From: Epilithonimonas zeae
Lineage (GTDB): Bacteria > Bacteroidota > Bacteroidia > Flavobacteriales > Weeksellaceae
Assembly: GCF_023278365.1 (NCBI RefSeq)
Contig: NZ_CP075338.1
Span: 2,728,001-2,792,000 of the forward strand
Direction: 5' to 3'
Length of the DNA: 64,000 nt
How positions within the stretch are numbered: position 1 is the stretch's first letter; each line of letters begins with the position of its first letter. Under the pieces are notes generated by a model. It saw only the letters and a list, made by a program, of their open reading frames with translations. It made no database searches and was not told the origin of the DNA. A program made the translations under genes and the position numbers. Shown in pieces: positions 44,773 through 52,830 of the stretch.

Positions 44773-45150
44773 ATGAAATATGTTAAATTTATTCTTTGCC
44801 TGCTTTTCGGATTGATGTTTATTAATGCAGGATTAGACAAGTTTCTGCATTATATGCCAATGCCGGAAATGAAACCGGAACAAATGAAATTATTTTCTGC
44901 TTTTGGGGAAATTGTTTGGTTGATGCCGTTAATTGGTACTGTTGAAGTTATTGGAGGATTATTATTTATTATTCCTAAAACCAGAGCTTTGGGCGCAATA
45001 GTAATCCTACCTGTACTGGTAGGAATTGTACTTCACAACTTCACTTTATTCCCAACGAACGAAGGCAGAATAATTGCGGTTGTTCTTTTATTAATCAATA
45101 TTTGGGTGCTAATTGATAACCGAAAAAAATACAAAGCTTTATTAAGCTAA
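44773..45150 (+). CDS. DoxX family membrane protein, 125 aa
   Basis: Four-helix membrane protein of the DoxX/SURF4-like group. Seen: YVKFILCLLFGLMFINAGLD, then EIVWLMPLIGTVEVIGGLLF, ALGAIVILPVLVGIVLHNF and IIAVVLLLINIWVLID. The conserved NAGLDKFLHY start is typical. Function not known in most members; some relate to thiosulfate or quinone redox, but no such context is seen. Monocistronic: terminator at both ends. Confidence 0.85.
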   Translation: MKYVKFILCLLFGLMFINAGLDKFLHYMPMPEMKPEQMKLFSAFGEIVWLMPLIGTVEVIGGLLFIIPKTRALGAIVILPVLVGIVLHNFTLFPTNEGRIIAVVLLLINIWVLIDNRKKYKALLS

Positions 45151-45155
45151 AAAAT

Positions 45156-45186
45156 AAAAGGGAAGATTGTTTTGATCTTCCCTTTT
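45156..45186. terminator. Bidirectional terminator, DoxX / alpha-beta hydrolase
   Basis: AAAAGGGAAGAT (45156-45167), 7-nt loop, ATCTTCCCTTTT (45175-45186). Serves two converging genes. Confidence 0.9.
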
Positions 45187-45189
45187 CTA

Positions 45190-45984
45190 TTATAATTGCT
45201 CAATTGCTTTTACGACTCTATCTTTGTCAACAACCATCGCCTGGATATGTTCTCCGGAAAATTCTAAAAACTGTTTAGGTTCTGGCGCATTGTTATAAAT
45301 GACTTGACCGTGTTCAAAAGGAACTGTTGAGTCGCCTTTGCTATAAAGAAATAATTTTGGAAGTCCTTTCAAAGCTTTAATATCTTCTTTTGCAGAGTAA
45401 GGAGAAATCACATATCTTTCGATAATATCTTTCATTTCCGGTTTAAATTTGATGGCAATATCTGTGAAAGAGGACATTCCGCCGTCCAAAATCAGTCCTG
45501 ATATTTTAGCCTGATTATCTTTAGCTAAGTGTGTCGAAATCTGAGACCCCAAAGAAGCTCCATAAATGTAGATTTTTGTATTCTTGATATCTTGGCGGGT
45601 CAATAGATAATTGAACATTTTTTGACCATCTTCTGCCACATTCAAATGTGTTGGTTTTCCTGTTGATTTTCCGTAACCTCTAACATCTACCATTACAACC
45701 TGAAACCCATCTTCAACCAAGGGTTTAGTAATATATTGATAAGTGGAGATATTTCCTGCCGCTCCATGGAAAAATAAAATGGTTTTTTGGATTGATTTTG
45801 ATTCCGGCTTCAAAACAACTGCAGTAATAGTGTCATTTTCTACAGGCAGACTTACATTTTCGATATTTTTGAATTCCAAAGGTTTCATTTCCTTCTTTGG
45901 CTGATAGAATTTATCGTCCATTTGAGCCTTAGAAAAGATTGATAATAATATCAAGAATAGGGAGTAGAATACTGATGTTTTCAT
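45190..45984 (-). CDS. Secreted alpha/beta hydrolase, 264 aa
   Basis: Exported serine hydrolase (signal MKTSVFYSLFLILLSIFSKAQ). Alpha/beta core with the oxyanion region FFHGAAGNIS, VDVRGYGKSTG, the nucleophile in IYGASLGSQIS, an Asp in YSKGDSTVPF and the final His in FSGEHIQAM, giving a complete Ser-Asp-His triad. Resembles the BAAT/Abhd13-like group of small esterases. Alone, upstream of psd by 150 bp; two direct repeats and a -7 element precede it. Natural substrate unknown. Confidence 0.88.
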   Translation of the reverse strand: MKTSVFYSLFLILLSIFSKAQMDDKFYQPKKEMKPLEFKNIENVSLPVENDTITAVVLKPESKSIQKTILFFHGAAGNISTYQYITKPLVEDGFQVVMVDVRGYGKSTGKPTHLNVAEDGQKMFNYLLTRQDIKNTKIYIYGASLGSQISTHLAKDNQAKISGLILDGGMSSFTDIAIKFKPEMKDIIERYVISPYSAKEDIKALKGLPKLFLYSKGDSTVPFEHGQVIYNNAPEPKQFLEFSGEHIQAMVVDKDRVVKAIEQL

Positions 45985-46006
45985 TGTTTTAATTTATTTG
46001 ATGGTT

Positions 46007-46014
46007 CAAAAGTA
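46007..46014 (-). promoter_or_regulatory. -7 element of the alpha/beta hydrolase gene
   Basis: TACTTTTG on the minus strand (plus CAAAAGTA), 22 bp before the start codon at 45984. No good -33 TTG, which fits a promoter needing an activator (see the adjacent direct repeats). Confidence 0.5.
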
Positions 46015-46045
46015 GAGTGCCTGAGCATCAAAAAGAAAATTATCC

Positions 46046-46077
46046 GACCGAATCGTAAAAAACACTGACCGAATTGT
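46046..46077. promoter_or_regulatory. Two direct repeats 21 bp apart upstream of the hydrolase promoter
   Basis: GACCGAATCGT at 46046-46056 and GACCGAATTGT at 46067-46077 (10 of 11 identical), start-to-start 21 bp, which is two turns of DNA. Located 32-63 bp upstream of the -7 element. The spacing is like that of AraC-type or LytTR-type sites; no factor named. Confidence 0.5.
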
Positions 46078-46097
46078 CAATTTGAAGGATGAAGCAA

Positions 46098-46129
46098 AAA
46101 AAAGAGACTTAATAGTAAGTCTCTTTTTT
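46098..46129 (-). terminator. Terminator after psd
   Basis: AAAAAAGAGACTT (46098-46110) and AAGTCTCTTTTTT (46117-46129), 6-nt loop. Reads out as a terminator on the minus strand, ending the psd operon. Confidence 0.85.
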
Positions 46130-46145
46130 ATAATTGATTGAAATA

Positions 46146-46799
46146 TTAATCTTTCATTCTTGCGATAACGTCCAAACCACCTTTGGTCTTGTCTCCAATT
46201 TTACAAAGGATTTCTGTATCCAAAGGAAGGAAAACATCCATTCTGGAACCAAATTTAATGAATCCGAATTCGTGTCCTGCTTTCGCCTTATCCTGAACAT
46301 TACAATAGAAAACGATTCTTCTTGCTACATAACCTGCAATCTGGCGGAAAACCACTTGATGATTGGTCAAACTTTTTACAGCAACCGTAGTTCTTTCGTT
46401 CTCTGTAGAAGATTTTTCGTGCCACGCAACCAGATATTTTCCTGGGTGATACTTTTTGTAATTCACTTCTCCGCTAACAGGGTAACGGCAGATATGAACA
46501 TTCAGCGGTGACATAAAAATAGAAACCTGAATACAATTAGCCTTCAAAACTTCATCTTCGAAAACTTCTTTTATCATTACCACTTTCCCATCAACAGGCG
46601 CCACTACATTTTCTGTATGGTCTAAAATTGCTCTTGTAGGAACTCGGAAAAACCAGAAAATCAATCCTAACATCACCAATAATGGAATTAGAATAACCAA
46701 AGACCATAATTGTAAATAATAAATAGATATGGTTCCGATAAATGCAATGAACAAAATTGCAACAATCAAGGTTCCTTTCGATTCTTTATGAAGTTTCAT
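46146..46799 (-). CDS. psd: Phosphatidylserine decarboxylase
   Basis: Pyruvoyl-dependent inner-membrane enzyme making phosphatidylethanolamine from phosphatidylserine. 217 residues, the short type. Two membrane helices at about 9-28 and 32-50 (GTLIVAILFIAFIGTISIY; LVILIPLLVMLGLIFWF), FFRVPTR, VVAPVDGKV and the cleavage site KFGSRMD, where the chain would be cut between Gly184 and Ser185. The His in HEFGF is also conserved. Together with cdsA directly upstream this is a phospholipid-synthesis pair. Confidence 0.94.
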   Translation of the reverse strand: MKLHKESKGTLIVAILFIAFIGTISIYYLQLWSLVILIPLLVMLGLIFWFFRVPTRAILDHTENVVAPVDGKVVMIKEVFEDEVLKANCIQVSIFMSPLNVHICRYPVSGEVNYKKYHPGKYLVAWHEKSSTENERTTVAVKSLTNHQVVFRQIAGYVARRIVFYCNVQDKAKAGHEFGFIKFGSRMDVFLPLDTEILCKIGDKTKGGLDVIARMKD

Positions 46800-46809
46800 A
46801 TAATTAATT

Positions 46810-47685
46810 TTAAACCAATTTTTCTAAAATAAAATATAAGTAAATAACCGGCGCACAAATGATAAAACTGTCCAATCTATCAAGAATACCGCCGTGACCC
46901 GGAATAATGTTTCCACTGTCTTTAACCGCAAAACTACGCTTTAACTGACTTTCTACCAAATCTCCCAACGGAGCGAATACAGAAACAAGGAATCCAACAA
47001 TCATCCAATTCCCTCTCAGTTCAGGGAAATATTGTTCTACAAAGAAGCCTAAAACTAATGTCAAAACTACACCTCCGGCAAAACCTTCCCAAGTTTTTTT
47101 AGGCGAAATTCTTGGTGCCATTTTATGTTTTCCGAAGAATTTTCCTGTGAGATAAGCAAAAGTATCACTGCTCCAAATCAAAACAAAAAGCATAAATACT
47201 TCTAAAGTAAAAGGCTTACTTGGATCCAGTGTACTGAATTTTGGCAATCCTAAAGCAAAACCAAAAGGCAAAGCAAGATAAACCACAGTAAAAATCAATT
47301 TACCATTTTCGAAATAGAGTTCGCGGGAATATTTGAAAAGAGTAATCGCTGCAATTGGAATTAATGCCAAAGACAACATCTCGCTGAAGTTATAATCAAA
47401 GAAAAAACCGTGATAGAAAAACCGCTTAGAGAATTTGTAATAGATGAATGCTGCAATCGGGAAAACCAGCCATTTGTAAATGCTGTTATCAAATTTCATA
47501 ATCTTGATACATTCATAAAGCCCTACAACCAGAAAGAACGTTATCAATCCGTAAAAAAGATACTGCTGCTTTACTTCTGGCAAAAAACTGCTAAACAGAT
47601 ATTCTCCCAAAGGTGTCGTACAAATCGCTATTACCAGAACATATATAAGTCCCGAAACAGAACGCTGAATGAAATTTTTATCCAA
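46810..47685 (-). CDS. cdsA: Phosphatidate cytidylyltransferase CdsA
   Basis: Makes CDP-diacylglycerol from phosphatidic acid and CTP in the inner membrane. 291 residues, about eight helices. The family signature is seen as SPKKTWEGFAGGVVLTLVLG, and SDTFAYLTGKFFGKHK precedes it. The C-terminal DLVESQLKRSFAVKDSGNII and GHGGILDRLDSF carry further conserved metal-binding residues. Downstream psd begins 10 bp after its stop, so the two genes are co-transcribed; the LUD gene lies upstream by 9 bp. Confidence 0.95.
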   Translation of the reverse strand: MDKNFIQRSVSGLIYVLVIAICTTPLGEYLFSSFLPEVKQQYLFYGLITFFLVVGLYECIKIMKFDNSIYKWLVFPIAAFIYYKFSKRFFYHGFFFDYNFSEMLSLALIPIAAITLFKYSRELYFENGKLIFTVVYLALPFGFALGLPKFSTLDPSKPFTLEVFMLFVLIWSSDTFAYLTGKFFGKHKMAPRISPKKTWEGFAGGVVLTLVLGFFVEQYFPELRGNWMIVGFLVSVFAPLGDLVESQLKRSFAVKDSGNIIPGHGGILDRLDSFIICAPVIYLYFILEKLV

Positions 47686-47694
47686 AACTGAAAT

Positions 47695-48273
47695 TTAATC
47701 TTCCAGCAAAAGTAAGAAAAGTTTGGTATTATCCTTATTAGGAGTATCCAATTTGGACTGGCTTCCGCTGATAGAAGTCAAATTCTTGAGGTTTCCTGCA
47801 CGTTTTACTTTCATCATCGCCTCGTTCAAATTGCTTGCAATCTGAGAAACATTGGCCATGATGATGATTTTGCTTGGTAGGCGTGAGGAGTGATAATGTA
47901 GAATATTATTATGGGACAGCATTATTCTGCCATCAAAAGCAATCAGATATTCGCAAGTGATGAAAGCGGCATCGTTATCTTCTGTAAGCTCAGGCGAGTT
48001 AGTCGTTTTGATAACATCCAGAAAATTTTTCAAATCCTGATCCCAGCAAAACACATTATTAATCTGCTCGATTTTTACAATCTGATTAAGTGTTTGCAAA
48101 GCTTCTGACTCATCCGCACAATAATTGAAAAAGCCACCAGAATGCGTAAAAAGTTGCGCAAACTTATAATCCAAATCTGCATCACGAAGCTGATCCGCCA
48201 GTTTTGTTACATCTGGTTCGGCCTCTTCGGGCTGGTTCATTATCTTATTTACGATTTTCTTAAACAGACTCAA
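47695..48273 (-). CDS. LUD-domain protein (LutC/YkgG-like), 192 aa
   Basis: LUD (lactate-utilisation-associated) fold. Seen: a central CWDQDLKNFL block, ITCEYLIAFDGRIMLSHNNI and PSKIIIMANVSQIASNLNEA, the glycine-poor version of LutC seen in Flavobacteriia. No partner lutA or lutB nearby, so a lactate role is doubtful; in this phylum such a gene commonly precedes cdsA. It begins the run LUD-cdsA-psd, each with a gap of 9-10 bp, and has its own -7 element upstream. Confidence 0.8.
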   Translation of the reverse strand: MSLFKKIVNKIMNQPEEAEPDVTKLADQLRDADLDYKFAQLFTHSGGFFNYCADESEALQTLNQIVKIEQINNVFCWDQDLKNFLDVIKTTNSPELTEDNDAAFITCEYLIAFDGRIMLSHNNILHYHSSRLPSKIIIMANVSQIASNLNEAMMKVKRAGNLKNLTSISGSQSKLDTPNKDNTKLFLLLLED

Positions 48274-48300
48274 TTTCTGTGCTTTTTTTATTAATTATTA

Positions 48301-48308
48301 CAAATGTA
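48301..48308 (-). promoter_or_regulatory. -7 element of the LUD-cdsA-psd operon
   Basis: TACATTTG on the minus strand (plus CAAATGTA), 27 bp before the start codon at 48273, just downstream of the ftsH terminator. Confidence 0.45.
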
Positions 48309-48353
48309 AAGAATTATTATAATACTCTAAAAACCAAAACTTTATTTTAATAA

Positions 48354-48380
48354 AAAAATCCTAAATAATATAGGATTTTT
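48354..48380 (-). terminator. Terminator after ftsH
   Basis: AAAAATCCTA (48354-48363) and TAGGATTTTT (48371-48380), 7-nt loop, T run on the minus strand. It separates ftsH from the LUD operon. Confidence 0.8.
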
Positions 48381-48407
48381 TTATTCTTTTATGAATAGAT
48401 CATCAAT

Positions 48408-50369
48408 TTAACTCTCTGTATTTAAGACATTTCCAGCATCAGCAGGATTGTCTAAACTAGACACAGGTTTTTCCGTTAATTCTGGATCCCAAGCACGTTT
48501 ACCAAAGATTTCTTCAAGATCTTCACGGAAAATTACCTCTTTTTCCAGTAATTTATTGGCCAAAGCATCTAACTTATCTCTATTCTCAGTAAGAATTGTA
48601 ATTGCTCTTTGGTACTGAGTTTCTACTAACTTAGAGATCTCTTCGTCAATCAGTTTGGCTGTTTGCTCAGAATAAGGTTTTCCAAAGCTATACTCAGACT
48701 GACCTGAACTGTCATAATAGGAAATGTTTCCTACTTTGTCATTCAGACCGTAGATTGTAACCATTGCCTGTGCTTGTTTTGTTACTCTTTCAAGATCCGA
48801 TAATGCCCCAGTAGAAATGTTTCCAAAAACAGCTTGTTCAGCAGCTCTACCTCCAAGCGTTGCACAAATCTCGTCCAACATTTGCTGAGTCGTTGTCAAC
48901 TGTCTTTCTTCTGGAAGATACCAGGCTGCTCCAAGAGAGCGTCCTCTAGGAACAATCGTCACTTTAAGAAGTGGCGCAGCATGTTCTACCAACCAAGAGA
49001 TCGTTGCGTGACCAGCTTCGTGGAAAGCTACTCTTCTCTTTTCAGAAGGTTTGATGGCCTTATTTTTCTTTTCAAGACCACCTATGATTCTGTCAACAGC
49101 ATCAAGAAAATCTTGTTTATTTACAGCTTCATGAGAATTTCTTGCTGCGATAAGAGCAGCCTCATTACAAACATTTGCGATATCAGCTCCACTGAAACCA
49201 GGTGTTTGCTTTGCCAAAAATTCTCTATCAATAGAATCGTCTAACTTGATTTTTTTCAAATGCACATCGAAGATTTGTTTTCTCTCGTGCAATTCCGGAA
49301 GGTCTACATAGATAGAACGGTCAAAACGTCCAGCTCTCATCAATGCTTTATCCAAAATATCAGCCCTGTTGGTTGCTGCCATTACGATGACGTTGACATC
49401 TGTCCCGAAACCATCCATTTCTGTAAGTAACTGATTCAGCGTATTTTCACGTTCGTCATTGCCGCCTTGAAAACCACCTTTTCCTCTTGCTCTACCAATC
49501 GCATCAATCTCATCGATGAAGATAATTGCCGGTGATTTTGCACGAGCCTGAGCAAAAAGGTCTCTAACTCTGGAAGCTCCAACGCCAACAAACATCTCTA
49601 CGAAATCTGAACCTGAAAGTGAGAAGAACGGAACTTTAGCTTCTCCTGCAACAGCTTTCGCCAATAAGGTTTTACCAGTTCCCGGAGGCCCAACCAAAAG
49701 AACACCTTTTGGAATTTTACCTCCTAACTTTGTATATTTTTCAGAATTCTTCAAGAAATCTACAACTTCCTGAACTTCTTCTTTAGCACCTTCCAATCCT
49801 GCAACATCTTTGAAAGTAACCTGCAGTTTGTCTTTCTCATCAAATAATTTGGCTTTAGATTTTCCTATACTGAAGATTTGTCCGCCAGGACCTCCAGCAC
49901 CACCTCCCATTTTTCTGAAGATGAAGAAATATATTAATGCGAAGAATCCTCCCCAAATCAATACCGTAAAGAATATCTCAGACATTCCGCTTTGGCTTTT
50001 TCCAAATTCCATTGTAGCTTGCTTCGGAAGTTTGGAATTGATTGTATCAAATTTTTCCTGAAAGTATCTCAAATCACCGTAAGTCAATACAAAATCCGGA
50101 TTTGGTTTGATATTGATTACAGAAAGCGGATCGCTTTTTTTCTCTCCTTTTTCTAATTCTGCCTTTGCTGCTTTGGTAAGATAAACATCGGCTTTGGAAT
50201 TATCCTTGAAGACCATTATCTCGTTTACCTTGCCTTGCTGCACAAGACTGTAAAAATCTTTTTCATCTATATTTTTCACCATAGAATCTCCCAAAAGTCC
50301 TGGAAGAAATATCAGTAAAATAAGTCCCAACAAAACCGGTATAAACCAATTGAATCCTTTGTTATTCAT
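48408..50369 (-). CDS. ftsH: ATP-dependent zinc metalloprotease FtsH
   Basis: Membrane-anchored AAA+ protease that removes damaged membrane proteins and some regulators. 653 residues: helices at about 8-28 and 132-151 with a periplasmic domain between, Walker A GPPGTGKT at 227-234, Walker B FIDEID (284-289), second-region-of-homology AGRFDR, and zinc site HEAGH at 450-454 with the third acidic ligand in the following helices. Between the second helix and the ATPase is a Gly-rich linker ([10 protein letters not shown]). Ends in a charged tail. Co-directional with rsfS just upstream (40 bp). Confidence 0.97.
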   Translation of the reverse strand: MNNKGFNWFIPVLLGLILLIFLPGLLGDSMVKNIDEKDFYSLVQQGKVNEIMVFKDNSKADVYLTKAAKAELEKGEKKSDPLSVINIKPNPDFVLTYGDLRYFQEKFDTINSKLPKQATMEFGKSQSGMSEIFFTVLIWGGFFALIYFFIFRKMGGGAGGPGGQIFSIGKSKAKLFDEKDKLQVTFKDVAGLEGAKEEVQEVVDFLKNSEKYTKLGGKIPKGVLLVGPPGTGKTLLAKAVAGEAKVPFFSLSGSDFVEMFVGVGASRVRDLFAQARAKSPAIIFIDEIDAIGRARGKGGFQGGNDERENTLNQLLTEMDGFGTDVNVIVMAATNRADILDKALMRAGRFDRSIYVDLPELHERKQIFDVHLKKIKLDDSIDREFLAKQTPGFSGADIANVCNEAALIAARNSHEAVNKQDFLDAVDRIIGGLEKKNKAIKPSEKRRVAFHEAGHATISWLVEHAAPLLKVTIVPRGRSLGAAWYLPEERQLTTTQQMLDEICATLGGRAAEQAVFGNISTGALSDLERVTKQAQAMVTIYGLNDKVGNISYYDSSGQSEYSFGKPYSEQTAKLIDEEISKLVETQYQRAITILTENRDKLDALANKLLEKEVIFREDLEEIFGKRAWDPELTEKPVSSLDNPADAGNVLNTES

Positions 50370-50409
50370 TCTTATTTTTTAAAATTGTTGATGCAAAATG
50401 CATCTGTTT

Positions 50410-50772
50410 TTAGCTTTCTACTTTCGTGATTTTGGCATCTCCCCAAAGTTCCTCGATATCGTAATAATCGCGGATTTCTTTCTGGAAAATGTGAACCACT
50501 ACAGAAACGTAATCTACCAAAACCCACATAGAGTTCTCAGTCCCTTCTACGTGCCAAGGTCTGTCGTTGAGTTCGTTTCTAACTTTTTTTTCTACGTTAC
50601 CAGCGATTGCAGAAACCTGTGTGTTTGAGTTTCCACTGCAGATGACAAATGTACCTGCTGCTGCATTTTCTATGTTTGATAAGTCGAAGATTTGAATGTC
50701 TTCTCCTTTTGTATCTTGAATCGCTTCTACGATTTTGTCTACCAATAATTGTTTTTCTGTACTTTTACTCAT
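50410..50772 (-). CDS. rsfS: Ribosomal silencing factor RsfS
   Basis: Binds uL14 on the large ribosomal subunit and blocks subunit joining when nutrients are low. 120 residues; starts MSKSTEKQLLVDKIVEAIQD. The conserved WVLVDYVSVVVHIFQKEIRDYYDIEELWGDA block, seen here in pieces (e.g. WVLVDYVSVVVHIF), is diagnostic. Upstream of ftsH, as is common in Bacteroidetes. A -7 element (TAAATTTG) is 21 bp ahead of the start. Confidence 0.95.
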   Translation of the reverse strand: MSKSTEKQLLVDKIVEAIQDTKGEDIQIFDLSNIENAAAGTFVICSGNSNTQVSAIAGNVEKKVRNELNDRPWHVEGTENSMWVLVDYVSVVVHIFQKEIRDYYDIEELWGDAKITKVES

Positions 50773-50792
50773 TCAAAAAATTGTCTAATTTG

Positions 50793-50800
50793 CAAATTTA
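50793..50800 (-). promoter_or_regulatory. -7 element of the rsfS-ftsH operon
   Basis: TAAATTTG on the minus strand (plus CAAATTTA), 20 bp before the rsfS start. It lies in the 88-bp divergent gap shared with birA. Confidence 0.5.
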
Positions 50801-50860
50801 TTGATTTTTATCTATTTATCTCCCGTTTTCCATCGCAATAATCTCTTAAAGTTTTCATAA

Positions 50861-51571
50861 ATGAGCCGCATTATACATCTTGAAGAATGTTTTTCTACCA
50901 ATGACGAAATTTTGTCTCTTTTAAGTGATGACGAATCAACTGCCGTTTTTACTTTTAATCAAACCAAAGGTCGTGGACAATATGGAAATGAATGGCGAGT
51001 AATCCCGAATCAGAATCTGGCTTATAGTATTGCTGTAAAATCTTCTAAAATCAATATCTCTGATACATCTCTCAATTATTATACCGCTATTATTGTTCGG
51101 GATTTTCTTGCCAATCTGACCAATGCCAATGCTAGGATAAAATGGCCAAATGATGTTATCCTCAATGGAAAAAAAGTTTGCGGCATTCTTATCGAAAAAA
51201 AGAAAATCAATCATCAGGAATTTTACATCTTGGGCATTGGAATCAATATTTTACAAGACGATTTTTCCCACATTCCTAAAGCAGGTTCGGTTTTGACTAC
51301 CGCAGGATTAAGTTTTGACTTGATGGAATTTGTAGTTCAATTTCATCAAAATGTAATTTCAAGATTAGATAACGTTCCTTCTGAAGAAGAAATTTTGGAT
51401 AATTACAATCAGAATTTGTTCAGAAAAGAAGAGATTTCGGTTTTTGATAAAAACGGTGTGCGCCAAAATGGCATAATAAAAAATGCTGACAAAAGTGGTT
51501 TTCTTTGGATTGATTTGGAAAATGAAGGCTTGCAGAAATTCTTTCATAAAGAAATTGTGTTGCTTTATTGA
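50861..51571 (+). CDS. birA: Biotin-[acetyl-CoA-carboxylase] ligase
   Basis: Attaches biotin to the carrier protein of acetyl-CoA carboxylase. 236 residues with the BPL catalytic domain only: STNDEILSLLS, QTKGRGQYGNEWRVIPNQNL (biotin-binding GRGQ/R loop), IKWPNDVILNGKKVCGILIE with the catalytic lysine region, and a C-terminal small beta domain (GVRQNGIIKNADKSGFLWID). There is no N-terminal helix-turn-helix, so it is not a transcriptional repressor like E. coli BirA. Divergent from rsfS. Confidence 0.93.
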   Translation: MSRIIHLEECFSTNDEILSLLSDDESTAVFTFNQTKGRGQYGNEWRVIPNQNLAYSIAVKSSKINISDTSLNYYTAIIVRDFLANLTNANARIKWPNDVILNGKKVCGILIEKKKINHQEFYILGIGINILQDDFSHIPKAGSVLTTAGLSFDLMEFVVQFHQNVISRLDNVPSEEEILDNYNQNLFRKEEISVFDKNGVRQNGIIKNADKSGFLWIDLENEGLQKFFHKEIVLLY

Positions 51572-51600
51572 TTTATTTGAACACAAGGCTTGCAAAAATT
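51525..51600 (+). repeat. Short direct repeat across the end of birA
   Basis: AAGGCTTGCAGAAATT at 51525-51540 inside birA and AAGGCTTGCAAAAATT at 51585-51600 after it, exactly 60 bp apart, 15 of 16 identical. Possibly a remnant of a tail duplication. Confidence 0.4.
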
Positions 51601-51673
51601 TTATTCCATATTCCATTTATAAGTTAGCAAAGCGCTTACGCTCAGCAAAAGTAAAAATTTGAAAATCTTGAAG

Positions 51674-52768
51674 TTACTGATTTGCTCTTTTAATGTAAAG
51701 ATAAGCTGCAATCGGTGCAAAAACGATGTTGGGTAGCCACATTGCCAATAAAGGCGTGAGTGTTTTGTTTTCGGAAACGACATTCAGAACCTGAAAAGAG
51801 AACACGAATAAAAATGCCAAGGCAATTCCTAACGCCAAGTTCAAACCTAATCCGCCACGTTTTTTTTCGGATGACAAAGACAATCCCAAAAATGTCAAAA
51901 TAATAATAGAAACCGGCATTGATGTTCTTTGATAAAGCTCATTGTAAAAGGAGGTTACGTTATTATTACCTTTCATTCTTTCACGCTTTATCATCTCCAA
52001 TAATTCTGGCGTGGTTTTGTTTTGAGCTACCAGTTTGTCAGGAAATAATTCGGATGGTGGTAATTTGAAATCCTGAATCTTAGTTGGTCCGCTTCCAAGA
52101 ATCTCGGTATTATCTTTTTTGACCGTTCGTTCTGTATAATTGCTGATGGTAAAATTCTTTTTCTTTGCATCCCATTGGATATCCGTAGCGGTAATCTGAT
52201 AAATCAGTTTCTTGTTTTTATCAAATTTCTGATACATATAACCAGTCCCCCGATTTTCCTTTTTGTTGTAGCTATTGACAAAAATATATTCGCTGGGATT
52301 GATGTTGGAGGCAATGCTCATACTTCCCAGAAGTTTTTCTTTATTAATAGCGTTGTAGGTGTAAGGCTCCAAAACATTTTTCTTGATATTGGACCAGGGT
52401 AAAATAAAGTGATTAACTGCTAAAGTGATAAATGCAATCAATAAAGAAGTCACAAGATAAGGTCTTGCAAATCGGTGAAAACTAGCGCCACTACTTACAA
52501 TCGCCACAATTTCTGTATTATTCGCCATTCTGGAAGTGAAGAAAATAACGGTAATGAAAACGAGGATCGACATAAATGTCAGAATCAAATTCATAATCCA
52601 AAATGGATAGAAATTCAGTAAAAAATAACCAACTGTAAATCCGTTGCTCTCAATCCTTGGGGTTTTCGCCTGAACGTCTACCACCATAATAATCACAGAT
52701 AACAACACCAACATAAAAATGAGGGTTCCCAAATATTTTTTGATGACATAAAGGTCTATGATTTTCAT
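51674..52768 (-). CDS. LptF/LptG family permease
   Basis: Inner-membrane permease half of the Lpt ABC exporter that pulls lipopolysaccharide from the membrane toward LptC/A. 364 residues: helices near 10-33 (LIFMLVLLSVIIMVVDVQA), 48-78 and 95-118, a periplasmic beta-jellyroll (about 120-270) and three C-terminal helices (VSIIILTFLGLSLSSEKK; LALGIALAFLFVFSFQVL). The N-terminus MKIIDLYVIKKYLGTLIF is standard. Whether F or G cannot be told apart. Preceded by tgt (63 bp gap, same strand), a neighbourhood common in Bacteroidetes. Confidence 0.9.
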   Translation of the reverse strand: MKIIDLYVIKKYLGTLIFMLVLLSVIIMVVDVQAKTPRIESNGFTVGYFLLNFYPFWIMNLILTFMSILVFITVIFFTSRMANNTEIVAIVSSGASFHRFARPYLVTSLLIAFITLAVNHFILPWSNIKKNVLEPYTYNAINKEKLLGSMSIASNINPSEYIFVNSYNKKENRGTGYMYQKFDKNKKLIYQITATDIQWDAKKKNFTISNYTERTVKKDNTEILGSGPTKIQDFKLPPSELFPDKLVAQNKTTPELLEMIKRERMKGNNNVTSFYNELYQRTSMPVSIIILTFLGLSLSSEKKRGGLGLNLALGIALAFLFVFSFQVLNVVSENKTLTPLLAMWLPNIVFAPIAAYLYIKRANQ

Positions 52769-52830
52769 CTAGTTATAATTGATAAATGATGATTGATAAT
52801 TGATTAAATCTTGATTTTTTTTCTGTCTTT

